From Pyrrhoderma lamaoense (lineage: Eukaryota > Basidiomycota > Agaricomycetes > Hymenochaetales > Hymenochaetaceae), in NCBI GenBank assembly GCA_002794735.1, contig NBAZ01000018.1:402660-466659 (forward strand): a DNA stretch of 64,000 nucleotides, read 5' to 3'. Below are positions 26,069-37,642 of this stretch, piece by piece (the first letter of the stretch is position 1; every line of letters begins with the position of its first letter). The notes under the pieces were generated by a model that ran no database searches, had not been told where the DNA came from, and saw nothing but the letters and a program-made list of their open reading frames with translations. A program made the translations under genes and the position numbers.

Positions 26069-26444
26069 AACTATATTTTAGATAGATAGTGTTGTAAGAA
26101 TTTTTGAACCAAATAAATGTCGAGCTGTAAATTACTTCAATTTCAAAGCAGTCTGTTTATAACGTGGTTACATAACGCCTGAGCTGTGCAAAGTAACGTT
26201 AAGAGTTAGCCAAGCCAATCTGAATATAAATGATTGACAAAGTAAGCAGATAAAATATAATCTAGGACAAAGTTACCAAGTAAATATAGATGAATAGATA
26301 TAATAGTGCACACCAGGGCACCAATTGTGCAATCCAAGATTACTGTGGGAAATATTTATAATTTGAGGAAGCGCAAAGTATACTTTGTACTACACCGATT
26401 TAAGTACCTCGAATTTGACACTTTCCCCAATACGCATCCTGTTG
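26069..26444. other. intergenic spacer
   Basis: This 376-bp AT-rich spacer contains the 3' region of monooxygenase 2 and the likely promoter of the phosphatase gene. No motif could be supported. Confidence 0.5.
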
Positions 26445-27608
26445 ATGCAGTCAAAGGCGACCCCTTCTCTTGAACAGCTTCCCTACTGGCTCCAATACGC
26501 ACTAAAGCCTGGACACAAAGCTCACTGGAAACAGGCATGGAAACTACTTGAAGATCGGGAAAATGCAAGAGGAAATGCACGGTCGGAATCTTGTCAATTT
26601 TACCCCTCTCAAGATACAACTATTGCACCTAGCTCAAAACTTAACAAGTTCTATAGTGTAAAGGAAAGCTTTGAAAAAGAAAAACCTTATGCTGAAAACA
26701 TTGACGATTTCAATGTGCACTGTCTTCCATACGATCGCACTGCTGCTCAAGCCCCGTTACTTCACGCAAAGCCTACTTACCTCAACGCCAATTGGATTAG
26801 GGAGCTCCATGGCGGGCATTGGTGGATCGCAACCGAAGCACCTTATCGGCGAACAGAATATGAACTTTTTGCTCTCTTTATGCAAACATACAAAATACCA
26901 TCTTCTAGAAAAGACATATTAAGACCTCGTACCATTGTCCAACTCAACGTAAGCCCGGAACATGGAGAGGTGCGTCACTACCTCCCACTAGTCAACAAGA
27001 CCCGTATAATAGAGTCTCCGGTACTCGCTAAAGAACCAAGAATAAAAGTTACCGTCTTGAAGGAGAAAAAACTTCCAGAGTTATGCTGCGTACAGAGTAC
27101 TGTACGTCTCATCTATTGTGAAAAAGATCCAGAAGAAAGGGAAATTGGAGGCCCTGTTATCGTTACTCATCTGCGATTTGATCAGTGGCCAGATGGGGCG
27201 GTACCTGAGAAGCCGGAGGAGAAAAAAGGTCTTCTAAAATTTTTATTTCATGTGAGAAAAGTCAACGCTCAAAATGATCCTCTAAGAGAACCTTCTGAAG
27301 AAGTTGAACCGCCTATCGTGATACATTGTCAGGCAGGGATTGGTCGAACGGGTACCTTTATAACTATGAGTTCGCTTTTAACTCTAGGAGTTAAGAATCC
27401 GGAAGCGCATTCCTCACTCGTGCCTTCGCCACTAGGCCCACTTCCATCTCCTTTTTCTGATGACAAAGTTGCCAAAGAAGTTGATAGCCTCAGAGAACAA
27501 CGGCCTCTCATGGTGCAAACTGAACCTCAATTTGAGATGATCTATAAGCTGATGGCCAAAGTCTATCTGCAGCGGTTGAGTCAAGTGAAAAATCAAGCAA
27601 AGCTTTGA
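26445..27608 (+). CDS. protein tyrosine phosphatase
   Basis: This single-exon protein of 387 residues is a classical (PTP1B-fold) tyrosine phosphatase that removes phosphate from phosphotyrosine. The catalytic signature HCQAGIGRTG (HCX5RTG) carries the nucleophile cysteine and phosphate-binding arginine at about residue 300. The WPD loop is present as RFDQWPDGAVP, and the Q-loop as MVQTEPQFEMIY near the C-terminus. YLNANWIREL corresponds to the family's substrate-side YINA(N) motif. I chose the ATG at 26445 (MQSKATPSL) because the in-frame extension upstream begins with TTG and is not family-like. No membrane segment or targeting domain is visible, suggesting a soluble cytoplasmic enzyme. It is unusual here in lacking introns. 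Its substrate is unknown; yeast Ptp1-like function is possible. Confidence 0.88.
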   Translation: MQSKATPSLEQLPYWLQYALKPGHKAHWKQAWKLLEDRENARGNARSESCQFYPSQDTTIAPSSKLNKFYSVKESFEKEKPYAENIDDFNVHCLPYDRTAAQAPLLHAKPTYLNANWIRELHGGHWWIATEAPYRRTEYELFALFMQTYKIPSSRKDILRPRTIVQLNVSPEHGEVRHYLPLVNKTRIIESPVLAKEPRIKVTVLKEKKLPELCCVQSTVRLIYCEKDPEEREIGGPVIVTHLRFDQWPDGAVPEKPEEKKGLLKFLFHVRKVNAQNDPLREPSEEVEPPIVIHCQAGIGRTGTFITMSSLLTLGVKNPEAHSSLVPSPLGPLPSPFSDDKVAKEVDSLREQRPLMVQTEPQFEMIYKLMAKVYLQRLSQVKNQAKL

Positions 27609-29306
27609 AGATAATCTGTTTCAAATAAACTGATTATCAATTAAGATCACCTTGATACTAATTACTTTCAATATTATGAAAGATTGATACCCACATCGCG
27701 TATACGTTATTAAGGCCGTAGATGTGACAATCTATATCTGTATTAATATAGATGAAAACGCACACTTCTATATATACTGATTAAGTTATAGACTCTCAAG
27801 CAACGGAAAAGAAGGAGCTAATCAATAAGTGAATACAAGTTTCAGGAACCAGAACACGACGATCAAGAATTATATTGACTACTAGAAGACCGATAGGTGT
27901 TGACTACTCCCTGAGCTATTCCAGTAATGATAGCAGATTTGAGGAGACGACTTTCTTAAGGCATCCGCGCTATACTTAGAATGAGATATCTTTAAGACGG
28001 GATTGGAAGTTATCTTGCATTTCCACGGATAACCACACTCTACTTCTGAACACAATCAGTATAGTTCTTAATGAGAAGCTTGTGAAACTAAGAGTTCTTG
28101 TGGATATCTATCACATCTCGTACAATAAACTCGATATAAAACCCTATCATTTTCCAATCTAACACAGTTTCATAACCTTAGTTTGCGTATATATACAAGT
28201 GATGTTTGCCCGTACCAGGATCAAGCTGCAATATCTTAAAGTTTAAGGACACATGGATCAATATGTATACTAGCTCAACACATGGCATAACAATTTCTAG
28301 AGTATCCAAGGTAATACACTAGAATCTATAACGTGAGATATATTCGCTCGTCAATGTGACAGCGTCATGCATCGTGTCATGATTATTAGTTTGCGTTAGA
28401 AGTATGGCGGCTGTTTTCAGCAAATTCTAATTGCTTTATTGCAAAAAAGACCGCATTTTGATAGAATCCAATGCAAGTGATCATTAAATCACACATGCCA
28501 AATTATTTCGATTTTGTAGTCATGATAAAAAAAAGATGTCTTAACGTCTTCTTATCACATACTGATAACCTTCTGTGGCCCGAAGTTCTTCGTATCTTTC
28601 CGAGACCTTTATTTCCGAAGGGTAGCGCTGAGTGTCATGTTTCAGATGACGAAGATGTAAGGCAACATTGTATTCATTCACAGTATATTTGATTCGCGTA
28701 TCCAGAGAGAAGTCTGATAGTGAATAAATCTAAACTTCTGCAAACCTTTGGTCTAGAAAGGATGTGTTTGTCTTAAAGTTGAACGAAGGGGGCTCCTAAT
28801 TTGGGGCATCGTTGTCTGGATCCACCACGTGTTTCTTCCTTTTCTGGATGCAGCTTTGGGATTTATTTGGAAAGATACTTACATAAGCACAAATCGTTTG
28901 TCTCGAGTACGGTCGCTGGCGACGGCATCATCGTACTCAGTGACCCAAAGCTCCCGAATAGTCGACATAGAAGTCGAGGGACGTAAGGGACGAAAAAGTG
29001 CGATCAATGGCATACAATGAACTTTACCATACTGGGGCCAACACCTTGTACTTAGTTGCATGGTTGATATTTGTTGACCACTCAGAAAAACTCGTGCCTT
29101 CCACTACCGCCAACCGAGATGTATAAAAGCACTTAGGCCGTCTTCCGCTATGTTCTACATCAAAACATTAGGAGTCTCAACTCGCAAAATAGTCTTCGGT
29201 CTCACTCAGCTTCCGCGACTTATCTCTACATATTAAAGACAGCATACTTAAAGCACTCAGCTTCTACACAGCTTCTTAATTATATACTGCATTTCATCGC
29301 TTCATC
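27609..29306. other. AT-rich intergenic region, no gene recognised
   Basis: About 1.7 kb with only short unsupported open frames. Near the right end, TATAAAAG at 29122-29129 lies 178 bp upstream of the next ATG and may be a TATA box. Confidence 0.5.
29122..29129 (+). promoter_or_regulatory. possible TATA box
   Basis: TATAAAAG lies 178 bp upstream of the ATG at 29307. The position is compatible with a core promoter plus a leader of moderate length. There is no independent support. Confidence 0.3.
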
Positions 29307-29825
29307 ATGCCGATTTGGGGTCTTAAAACTGTTGCTCAAGTCATCGCATCCGGATTTGAAGGTCCTCAACATTGCGACGAGCCATGGCCGTATCAGTTCG
29401 TAGTAAGTTCTGCTTGTTATTTTCTCTTTGTTTCCATTGCTTAGCATGCAACCAGCCTGGTCAACATGTTCTCGCTCATGTACGAGGAGAAGGTCACAAC
29501 TCTGAATGGATTCCGGCTCGTGTTGTAAGCCCTACTCGAGTAAAGCATTATCCCGTATGTCTTCCTCTTTTTTCTATTTCTTACGGAATTGTAGCTAAGT
29601 TTTCCTTCCTCACAGGCCACTACTCTACAGTATTATATGCTTGAGTACTTTGACAGAGGAAGGCTTGTCCGAAAGGAGTATTCTCCTCAGGACGGGGATG
29701 TAAAACCTGACTGTCCTTACGTCCGTGAGCTCATACAGGAGGAGCTCATGTGGCCTATTGACGATCCTTCTCGCTCAATCAGCTTGAATGTCAGTGTTCC
29801 ACCAGGAAGCCGTGTTACCTGTTAA
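29307..29825 (+). CDS. small hypothetical protein with Tudor/SH3-like stretch
   Basis: Three exons join in phase 0 at good splice sites: MPIWGLKTVAQVIASGFEG to QFV, then PGQHVLAHVRGEGHNSEWIP to KHYP, then ATTLQYYMLEYFDRGRLVRK to the stop. The total is about 135 residues. The first intron starts gtaagt at 29,402 and ends at the CAG before CCTGGT; the second starts gtatgt at about 29,554. The middle part (GQHVLAHV, then WIPARVVS, then YYMLEYFDRGRLVRKEYS) has the spacing of a small beta-barrel reader domain such as Tudor or SH3-like. That is an appearance, not a family match. No signal peptide or membrane segment is visible. I do not recognise the protein. It lies 440 bp upstream of TYR1 in the same direction. 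Confidence 0.5.
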
Positions 29826-30266
29826 GTATCCTACCTCGAAAAATAATCCATATTCCGAATGGAGCCTCATGTCATTTCGAAATATTCCGAGTCTCCTTAC
29901 ATTATATTCCTTATATTTGTTCTTACTCTATTTTTCTTCTTGCTTTCATAAGTCAAATCATCTTTGTATCAATTAGTTTACCTGCTTCTTGTCATACCCT
30001 CATTTCATCTCATCCTCATTCTTATTGTTTCACGATTCTTGCTACATGTTATGTAAAAATTTTAATCTAAGTCAATCCAAAACATTTTTTTCGAAAAGAC
30101 GTGATAAAGCACAATGGTAATTACATTACCTAAGGAAATTGTTTCCATACAAGGTAATCAAATTTTATGCTTAAGCTTGACTCAGTGAGGTAGGCCACAT
30201 ATGCATGTGAGCCATACATAAGTCGTTCCCCTTCAACTGCGCTACAATCTGAGTACTCTTCATGTG
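29826..30266. other. intergenic region upstream of TYR1
   Basis: A 441-bp AT- and pyrimidine-rich stretch probably holds the TYR1 promoter and the 3' end of the preceding gene. No specific site was recognised. Confidence 0.5.
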
Positions 30267-32349
30267 ATGGCACCTCTGGAGGATATTGCAAGACTTAATG
30301 GCATACGGGTGGATATAACGCCTGATGCGGATGCTAGTGAGCAGCCAATTATAGGTTTGATCGGAATGGGTGAAATGGGACGTATGTATGCCGAGCATCT
30401 GTCGCGTGCTGGCTGGAAAAAGTACGCATCACGATATCTATCATGTTCTTAAAGACCTTGAGTTACCACATCCATGATTAAATGATTCACTCAGATTGCA
30501 CGTATGCGATCGTCCAGAAAAATATGAGCAGCTCACGAAAGACTATCACAGTAAGACTTATTTGATATATGTTTTTCTGTTCAGTAACGTACAAGAATGA
30601 TCCGTCTTTGTACTTAGATACACCTGGAATCAAGGTCATGCGAGATGGTCATCACGTAGCTCGTACATCGGATTTCACTATTTACTCTGTCGAAGCGGAA
30701 TTCATCGGTGATGTTGTTGCTCAGTACGGCCCGTGTGAGTCACTCATTGAGATTATGTCACTTCATTCAGTTACTATGCGAGTGGGTAACGAAAGGACGC
30801 CAGCCACTAATATGCGCGCTTGTTTCCATAAACTCAAGTTAGAGAGTGTTTGAACAAGCTTATAGCGCTTATGGCTCCTGGCGTCCCACTCACTGTGCAT
30901 TGCATATTATATGTGTAAACCAATCAAGAATCGCCAACAATTTGGAAATGTCTTCGTGATTTCTTTCTGCTGAATTTCCACTACGTCTTATATGATTATG
31001 ATAGTGCATTTTCTGATATTCTCTTGCTCTCAGCATCCAAAGTTGGCTCTGTTGTATCCGGGCAGACCTCGGTGAAAGCGCCTGAGAAAGATGCATTTGA
31101 GAAATATCTCCCTGAGGATGTGCATATTGTATCCTGCCACTCGCTGCATGGACCCACGGTATCACCCCTGGGACAGCCATTGGTGAGCGATCGATTGGTG
31201 TGGCGAGGGATATTCGGAGAAACTGACGAAACGGGTGACAACTCTCAATTCAAACTGACTACGGACGGGGCGTAGGTTATTATCAAGCATCGCGCTTCGG
31301 ATGAGGCACTAAGGCTTGTGGAGAGCATCCTTCGACCACTTCGGTCCCGGTTCGTCTATCTCTCATATGAAGATCACGATCTCGTCACCGCGAATACCCA
31401 GGCTGTCACACACGCCGCGTTCTTAAGGTAGGTTTATCTCCGTCCAACGCTTCTTTACGGTTTTGGCCGAGAAGCCCATTCTGGATTAAACTCGGCTTTT
31501 TAACTTTATTTTCATTTTTTTGTTTTTTTTATTTTCGCTGCCACCGCATCCAGCATGGGCACTGCGTGGGCAACACAGACGTCCTATCCATGGGAACATG
31601 GGCTATATGTAGGTGGGATTGAAACAGTCAAAGTCAATATCACCCATCGGATCTATGCCAACAAATGGCATGTTTATGCTGGCCTCGCCATCCTCAACCC
31701 TTCCGCAAAGACTTTGATAGATCGATTCGCTCAAAGCACAACAGAGTTATTCAAGCTCATGCTCGAAGGCAAACGAGACGCACTTCAATCCCGCCTCTAC
31801 AAAGCTCGGGAGAAAGTTTTCAAGTCACAGGTCAACGGCAATAATTCTGGGCATCCGACGATCCTCCTCAGTGAAGACGTGTTAGACCGCTTTAGTTTAG
31901 GCAAGAAGCCACACATAGGTAGCGAACACAGTGGATCACAGCGCCCCACATCCCCAAACGTGGGTCACGCGCCCGCAAACTCACATCTTTCCTTGCTCGC
32001 AATGGTCGATTGCTGGTCGGCTCTTGACATTCAACCTTTTGAACATCTTGCATTAGCGGCAACACCCATTTTCCGCCTTTGGATCGGCGTTGCTGAGTAC
32101 CTTTTCCGGTCAGACACCCGCTTAAATAACGCTATAGAAGCGGCGGTTACTGACGTCTCACATCGTGCTCATGATCTTGAGTTCGTCGTTGCGGCGCGTG
32201 GGTGGAGCCAGTGCGTACGGTTCGGGAACTTTGAGCTATACCGACTGCGCTTCGAACGAACCGCAGAGTTCTTCCGTCCGCGGTTTAAAGAGTCTGCAAA
32301 ACTTGGATCAGAAATGATTAAGACTATCTTAGATAGCAGTAGTAGCTAG
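30267..32349 (+). CDS. TYR1: prephenate dehydrogenase (NADP+), tyrosine biosynthesis
   Basis: The enzyme oxidatively decarboxylates prephenate to 4-hydroxyphenylpyruvate, the committed step to tyrosine. The N-terminal Rossmann nucleotide-binding motif reads GLIGMGEMGRMYAEHLSRAG at about residue 30. Later exons carry VCDRPEKYEQL, the GQTSVKAPEK segment, and the substrate-site stretch VHIVSCHSLHGP. VIIKHRASDEAL and SYEDHDLVTANTQAVTHAAF follow, then the long helical C-terminal dimer domain (MGTAWATQTSYPWE, then IYANKWHVYAGLAILNP). I chose the ATG at 30267 because it begins a continuous MAPLEDIARLNGI leader; upstream codons are blocked by TGA. Traced introns lie after WKK (about 30,421), after YH (about 30,550), at about 30,735-31,029 (unusually long), at about 31,181-31,274, and after FLS (about 31,428). 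No frame disruption was found in the conserved parts. Confidence 0.9.
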
Positions 32350-34746
32350 CAGTCCTAGTGAATTGCCACAAACAGTGACGGTCCTCTTATCGATCCCAGG
32401 AAGGGTAGATGTACTCGGAAAAATGGACCAAACAAGGACAGCTGGCATTGTCTGTTGAAAAATGAGAAAAAAAAGACAATTACTAGGATCAATTGATGTT
32501 GCAACTCACCGAATAAACACGCATCTTTTAAGTCAGAAGACCCAGTGTGTTCACGGGTTTGTGTGAAAAAGTTCGTAACCACATACTAGGATAGGAAGTA
32601 CGAAAAAAAAGTACATGAGGTGATAGAAAGGGTAGGGAAAGGAGTTATGAAGAAGAAAGAGCTTTAGGAAAGGGTGGCCCCTATGGTTTGAAGAGATCTC
32701 CCCCTTCCAATTCAATTTAGTGAAGTTCATCGGCAGTACTGAAGTTTGCTACGTAGAGGAATTTGTAATACGGAATTCTTCTTCTTTTAATGTACGGTTA
32801 TATTCACTTGACATTCTCGCGGACAGCAATTCGAATTTGTAGAAGTAAATGGCAAAAGAACGAACGAGTTGAAGAATATCGGGCCCGGAGTTAGAAGAGC
32901 GACCCCTCGCGCGAAATGGAAGTGAACTTCCCCTCCCCCCCCTTCTTCTTCATGACCCTCTTTTTTGGACCACTTGGATTGTGCGTTTGCAATCTGTTGT
33001 ATATAGTTACGAGGGGGTGTGGGGGTACAGATGGCAGAGAGACTGTGAATCTTCGCCACGTCTACAACAACAAAAATGAGATGAAACTCCTTGGTCAGTC
33101 CGTATATCGCGCATCGTTAACTATGCACACCGAAAACTATGGAACTATCTCTAGGTTGCGATCAAGCTAGTTTTATTCCTGATCTTTGAAAATTTCTTTG
33201 TGAGTTTCAGGTAGATGAGGTATAAATTTAGCTCTATGTTAGTTTTTACTGATAATATACGTTATGATATTGGGGGGGAGGAGGGTATGAATGAACACGT
33301 TACGTGTATATATTGGTATGGTATAGTAAAGGGAACGTGGAAAGAATCAAGAGAGAAATGAGAAAACTATCCCTTTTCAAAAACCGGTAGGAGTCTATTG
33401 AAGAAAGGATATAATAGGATCGGTTGCAGAGAGTCCGTGAGACGATATAGTAAAGAAGGCTAGAACAGTAATATCTGAATAATAAGGTAGAAATACTAGA
33501 CAAGTATACGGTACGTAGATGCTTAAAGGGTATGAATAATAAAACGTAAAGTACATATCGTGGGGAATGCAGATGAATATGTTACACTGAGGAATATACA
33601 GATCGTGATAAGGTGTCTCGGAAATAAATGTGAGTTGGCGTAATTTGAATGAAGAAGATAGATGAACAGTATGACGATGATAACACGAAGACAAGATAAC
33701 GTTATTGCGAATGAACGAAGTTACACGAGATGATCTGAAGGTCCGAGAGAGCCGAAATTGGAGAAACATCAAACAACCGTTAACCTACATGTGATAAGTT
33801 GTAGATGGGACAAGACGGGAAGCGAGCAAGAGAAAAAATAGAGCTTTGAAAGAGAGAGGGAAAACTGGAAGTAAATTAGGGGCTTTCGTTAAGAGATGGA
33901 AATATGGGGAAGATGAAAGAAAGCACATGATAGAAGTATAGAAGTGCATTAGTGTCCCTGTAGTAGATATTGAACAAGGGGAATACTCCTTGTGAGTGAT
34001 AGCAAAACAGTGTATGACCACTATCAAAGCATAAACCTAGGATAACCCGCGCCGGCATCTCCGAGCGTTAGAATACCAAGTTAGGAAATCGAGACCCGTA
34101 CACGAAGCCACTAGTTGACATGACCATGCAATGCGTTGTTTAGCACACCAGGTATGAAGGAGTTAAGAGCACTATCAAATACGTCTTCACAAAATCTGAG
34201 GCTGAAACGTCCTCTTAGGGAAAGCTTAGAAGTAAGATTCTTTTCTCACTAATAAAAATAGACGTCATTCTGATAGTCCGCAAATCGTCCGTTTGAGGGT
34301 TATTTGAGGAATAAGGAACCAAGCAATTAATCCGTTAACTCTCCTTTACACACCTAGATACCTGACCCTGATTCGAAATGTAGAAAGAGGGCTAGACGTG
34401 TCAGCGAATAGAGAATCTGTCTACTTTGGGAAAGATAGAGACACCATCAATATCCCAAACAACGCCTTCTACTTGATAAAACAGAAGCTGTTTCGTTCAA
34501 GCGATAAGTGCGGAACAGGACAGAGAAAAGGAGGATACGGTTCATATGTTGGAGATTAGCGAGGCAGACCACCTTCAGATGTGGCGCAAATACTTTTTAA
34601 GTTGATGCAGACGTGAATACCTGTAACAAAGGAAGATAGTCCGATGCGGGAATTATGATCCGGAGCTTTGCTATAGGCCACTCTTTCTTTTCGTGTGCAG
34701 ATTAAGCTGAACAATTCCAATGTCAAATGCCAGAGATACAAGGAAT
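32350..34746. other. AT-rich intergenic region, no gene recognised
   Basis: About 2.4 kb between the 3' ends of TYR1 (+) and the Zn2Cys6 gene (-). Open frames are short and Phe/Ser/Tyr/Leu-rich without motifs. A run of G residues at about 33,271-33,278 and C runs at 32,930-32,942 are the only notable tracts. Confidence 0.5.
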
Positions 34747-37642
34747 CTACAAAACAGCTTGTGAGGGCGGGGGAGTTCCTGGAGTAGATCCGGCAGAGGG
34801 AATACTAAGGAACAGACTTGCACGACGGGGGCGTTTATTAGGCGGAGTCTTACTCCGACTAGTAGTCTCATCGTCACTTTGTCCACCAACTCGCTTAATG
34901 CCGCCTCTGATTTCGCTATCTTGTAGACTTCCATGAGGGGACGCAACTATGCGAGTATCAATCTCTGTATCATCAGGTATCGGTGTTCTTACTGAACTCT
35001 GTCGCGAAGTCGCTGACTCAGAGGAGGAGCTACGATCTGATCTATCTTGGCCCGGGCTCGATTTTACCATGAATTCAGAATTGATGGGGCAGGCGTAGAA
35101 GAACGTAAAGGGGAAGGCATAGATCCCTTTGACACACTGAATTCCTTTCTACTGAAACGAGGCAGGTGTGTGGACTGCTGGTATTGATGTTGTGCAGACC
35201 ACCTTGCGCGCAGCACATCACCTGCCTCCGATGTCTGCGCCGGTCCGTTTTTTGGTCCAATTGTGTTATCCCGCTCCCTTTCTCGACCCCTCTCGTGTGA
35301 CCCATAGTAAAATTCTTCCCCATCACGATCCTGAGTACCGTCGACCGGTAAAGATGAGAGAGGAGAAAGATATGCTGACCCTTGCGTTTGAGGATAACGG
35401 CGATAGGATGGAGAGTGTGGATAGTTAATCCGGGGAGTTAGGTGTGAAGTAGGTTGAGCAAAGTTACTAGGACTGCCTGAATCATTTGATAAAGGGTTAG
35501 TCATTGCCATGGCGCTTGAGTTCGAGCGTAGTTGGCCAGTGGGCTGAACCTGTGAAGACGCAGACACGCGTTCAGCAGATGCAGGCGTAGAAGAGGCACC
35601 CGAAGGGGCACACGTACGACGGTCACGGTCCCGTACACGTTCTCGATCCCGATCCAATTCTCGTAAGTCTCGATCCCGATCGCGGTCGTGTTCAGGATAG
35701 ATAAATGAGTGAGATTGGTATGGGGGTATTGAAGAGGGATGAGCTGAGCTAGACGAAGGAATAGAGGTATAAGGTGCTGCGGATGGTATTGCTGAAGTTG
35801 GAGTATATGCAGGTGGAAGATGAGGAGGGGGGCTGATCCTGAGCGAGTGGAGATACTATCCTTTGGAAGGGAGGTTCCAGGACGGCCAGATGCTGAGACA
35901 GGGGTTTGTAAAGTTGTTGTATTAGCAGAGGGTCTTCGAGTTGGACCGAGTAGGGTAGTGTTTGAGCGGGGGGAAACTTCCTGATGAATATGCTGGTGTT
36001 GCTGCTGTGTTTGCATTTGAGCTTGAGGAGAAAGATCTGGGTGTAACTGTGCCAAAATGTTCTCAATACGGGAATATCTTTCTTCTAAGCTTCGATAACG
36101 AGTGTAGAGGTCGTCCCATTCAGCACGTGTGACATATTTATCCCTAAAATAGGAAATACAAATATAATAAATATAAGTATATTCGATATGCATATGGATA
36201 TGGCCAGATAGTCAATATCAGAATTTCAAGAAGGAAAATACGTGTAAGCTGCTTATTCGAGAAATAAGAGAAACCGAAAGGGGGAGAGACGTACACAGGT
36301 TCTATAACGTGCCACTGACACTTCGTTGGCTCGTTACGACGGGTGCAGGGTCCACATGGATGGAGGCGATCGCACTTGATTTTCCGCCGTTTACATTCTA
36401 GTAATGGAGGGGACAGTGGTATGTTGTGGCAAAGGTCAGGGAAATGGAGTTACAAAAGGGGGTCAGCACCACTGAACGTTTAATATATCAAAATATGGAA
36501 TGAAAGACCAAGTCAATGATAATAAAAAAAAAAACTGGGAAACACGGTAATTCCACACGATGGCCAGCAAATGGCGTAACGCGCAATCATTTCGAACGAA
36601 CATGAATACAAAGTTTGAGATTATGATAGAAGGATTTTTTTTGCCGTAAACAATGTTCAAGAAGGGAATAAAACGTACCGGTACAACTGAGCGCCTGCCT
36701 TCTGCGCTTCTTTTTCGGAGGCTCCTGACCAATGCCGAGACCGACAATGCTCTGCGTATGACCCAAACTCTGCATATCTTGAGAATCTGGATCGCCATCC
36801 TCCCGGTCTTGTTCCTGCTCTGGATCTGAATCTCCTGGGGATAGACGTGCCTCCGGATGTGCACTAGTAGGGGGTACAGATTGGTAGGATTGATATTGAG
36901 GGGGGTGAGGTTGCATCTGGGGGCGTACTTCTGGATAACCCAATTGATAAGGAGGTTGGGTTTGAGAAAGAGGATGAGCAGAATGGGGATGCGGAGGAGG
37001 TTGATGGAAGACAGGAGTACGTATAGGAGCTGAGAGAGGAGAAGAGACAAGCGCGTGGTCGCCAGCAAAGATTTGGGAACGAGGGGGAGCATATGACACA
37101 CCAGAAGGAAGAAATTCGGCTCCTGAACCTGGTCCTGGAGTCGCGGCTGCGTATTGCGGTGAGAGAGGACGTGTAGGCGCTGTTCCTAAGCCGGAGTGAG
37201 GACTCGACTGTGACTGTGTCATGGGGGGCTGTGCTGTCTGCATATGTCGTCCACGCGTTTGAGATTGCGATGCAGGCTGAGTTATGGTTAGGGAGCCAGC
37301 CAGAGAATGTGTGTGCCGGTGAGGACGTGTCACAGGAGGAAGGTCGAGCTCCGGGTTGAGGTGCCGTATGGACGGTAACTGGGTTTGCTGGGGAACATCT
37401 GAAAGAGGAGGAACTACAGATGAAGAAACCGAAGCTGATCCAAGAGGAGCAGATGAAGGCTCCGGAGGTGAGTCGGAGCGATGTCGGGCACGCTTTGGAT
37501 GAGGAGGGTGAGGAGAAGGAGGAAGTGGACGCGTGACTGGAGAGAATTTGAACGCGTCGTCGCGTTCGCGGGTATGATCACGATCGGGATGACGACCGGA
37601 TGGACTGTGACGAACGTCCGTCGGTGAACGAGGGCGCTGCAT
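34747..37642 (-). CDS. Zn2Cys6 binuclear cluster transcription factor
   Basis: This is a fungal nuclear regulator. Exon 1 (37642-36679) begins MQRPRSPTDVRHSPSG and is Pro/Ser/Gln-rich. It ends with a basic nuclear-localisation-like run KKKRRRQALSCT. Exon 2 (36397-36295) supplies the rest of the cluster: ECKRRKIKCDRLHPC, then GPCTRRNEPTKC, giving CX2CX6CX5CX2CX7C. Exon 3 (36143-34747) begins DKYVTRAEWDDLYTRYRSLE, a probable coiled-coil dimerisation helix, followed by low-complexity sequence. An Arg-Asp-Arg-Glu repeat at about 35,600-35,690 and a Ser/Pro-rich tail ending near KRPRRASL complete it. Two one-base gaps, in the C6 run (plus-strand G run 35827-35832) and at 35086-35089, need filling to keep exon 3 in one frame. 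If the second gap is real, the protein ends at 35064. No fungal-specific middle homology domain was seen. Target pathway unknown. Confidence 0.87.

Noticed and set aside
36463..37101. Long minus-strand frame of 212 codons (Leu/Ile-rich)
   Set aside because: It is a shadow of exon 1 of the Zn2Cys6 gene in another frame and runs through its intron.
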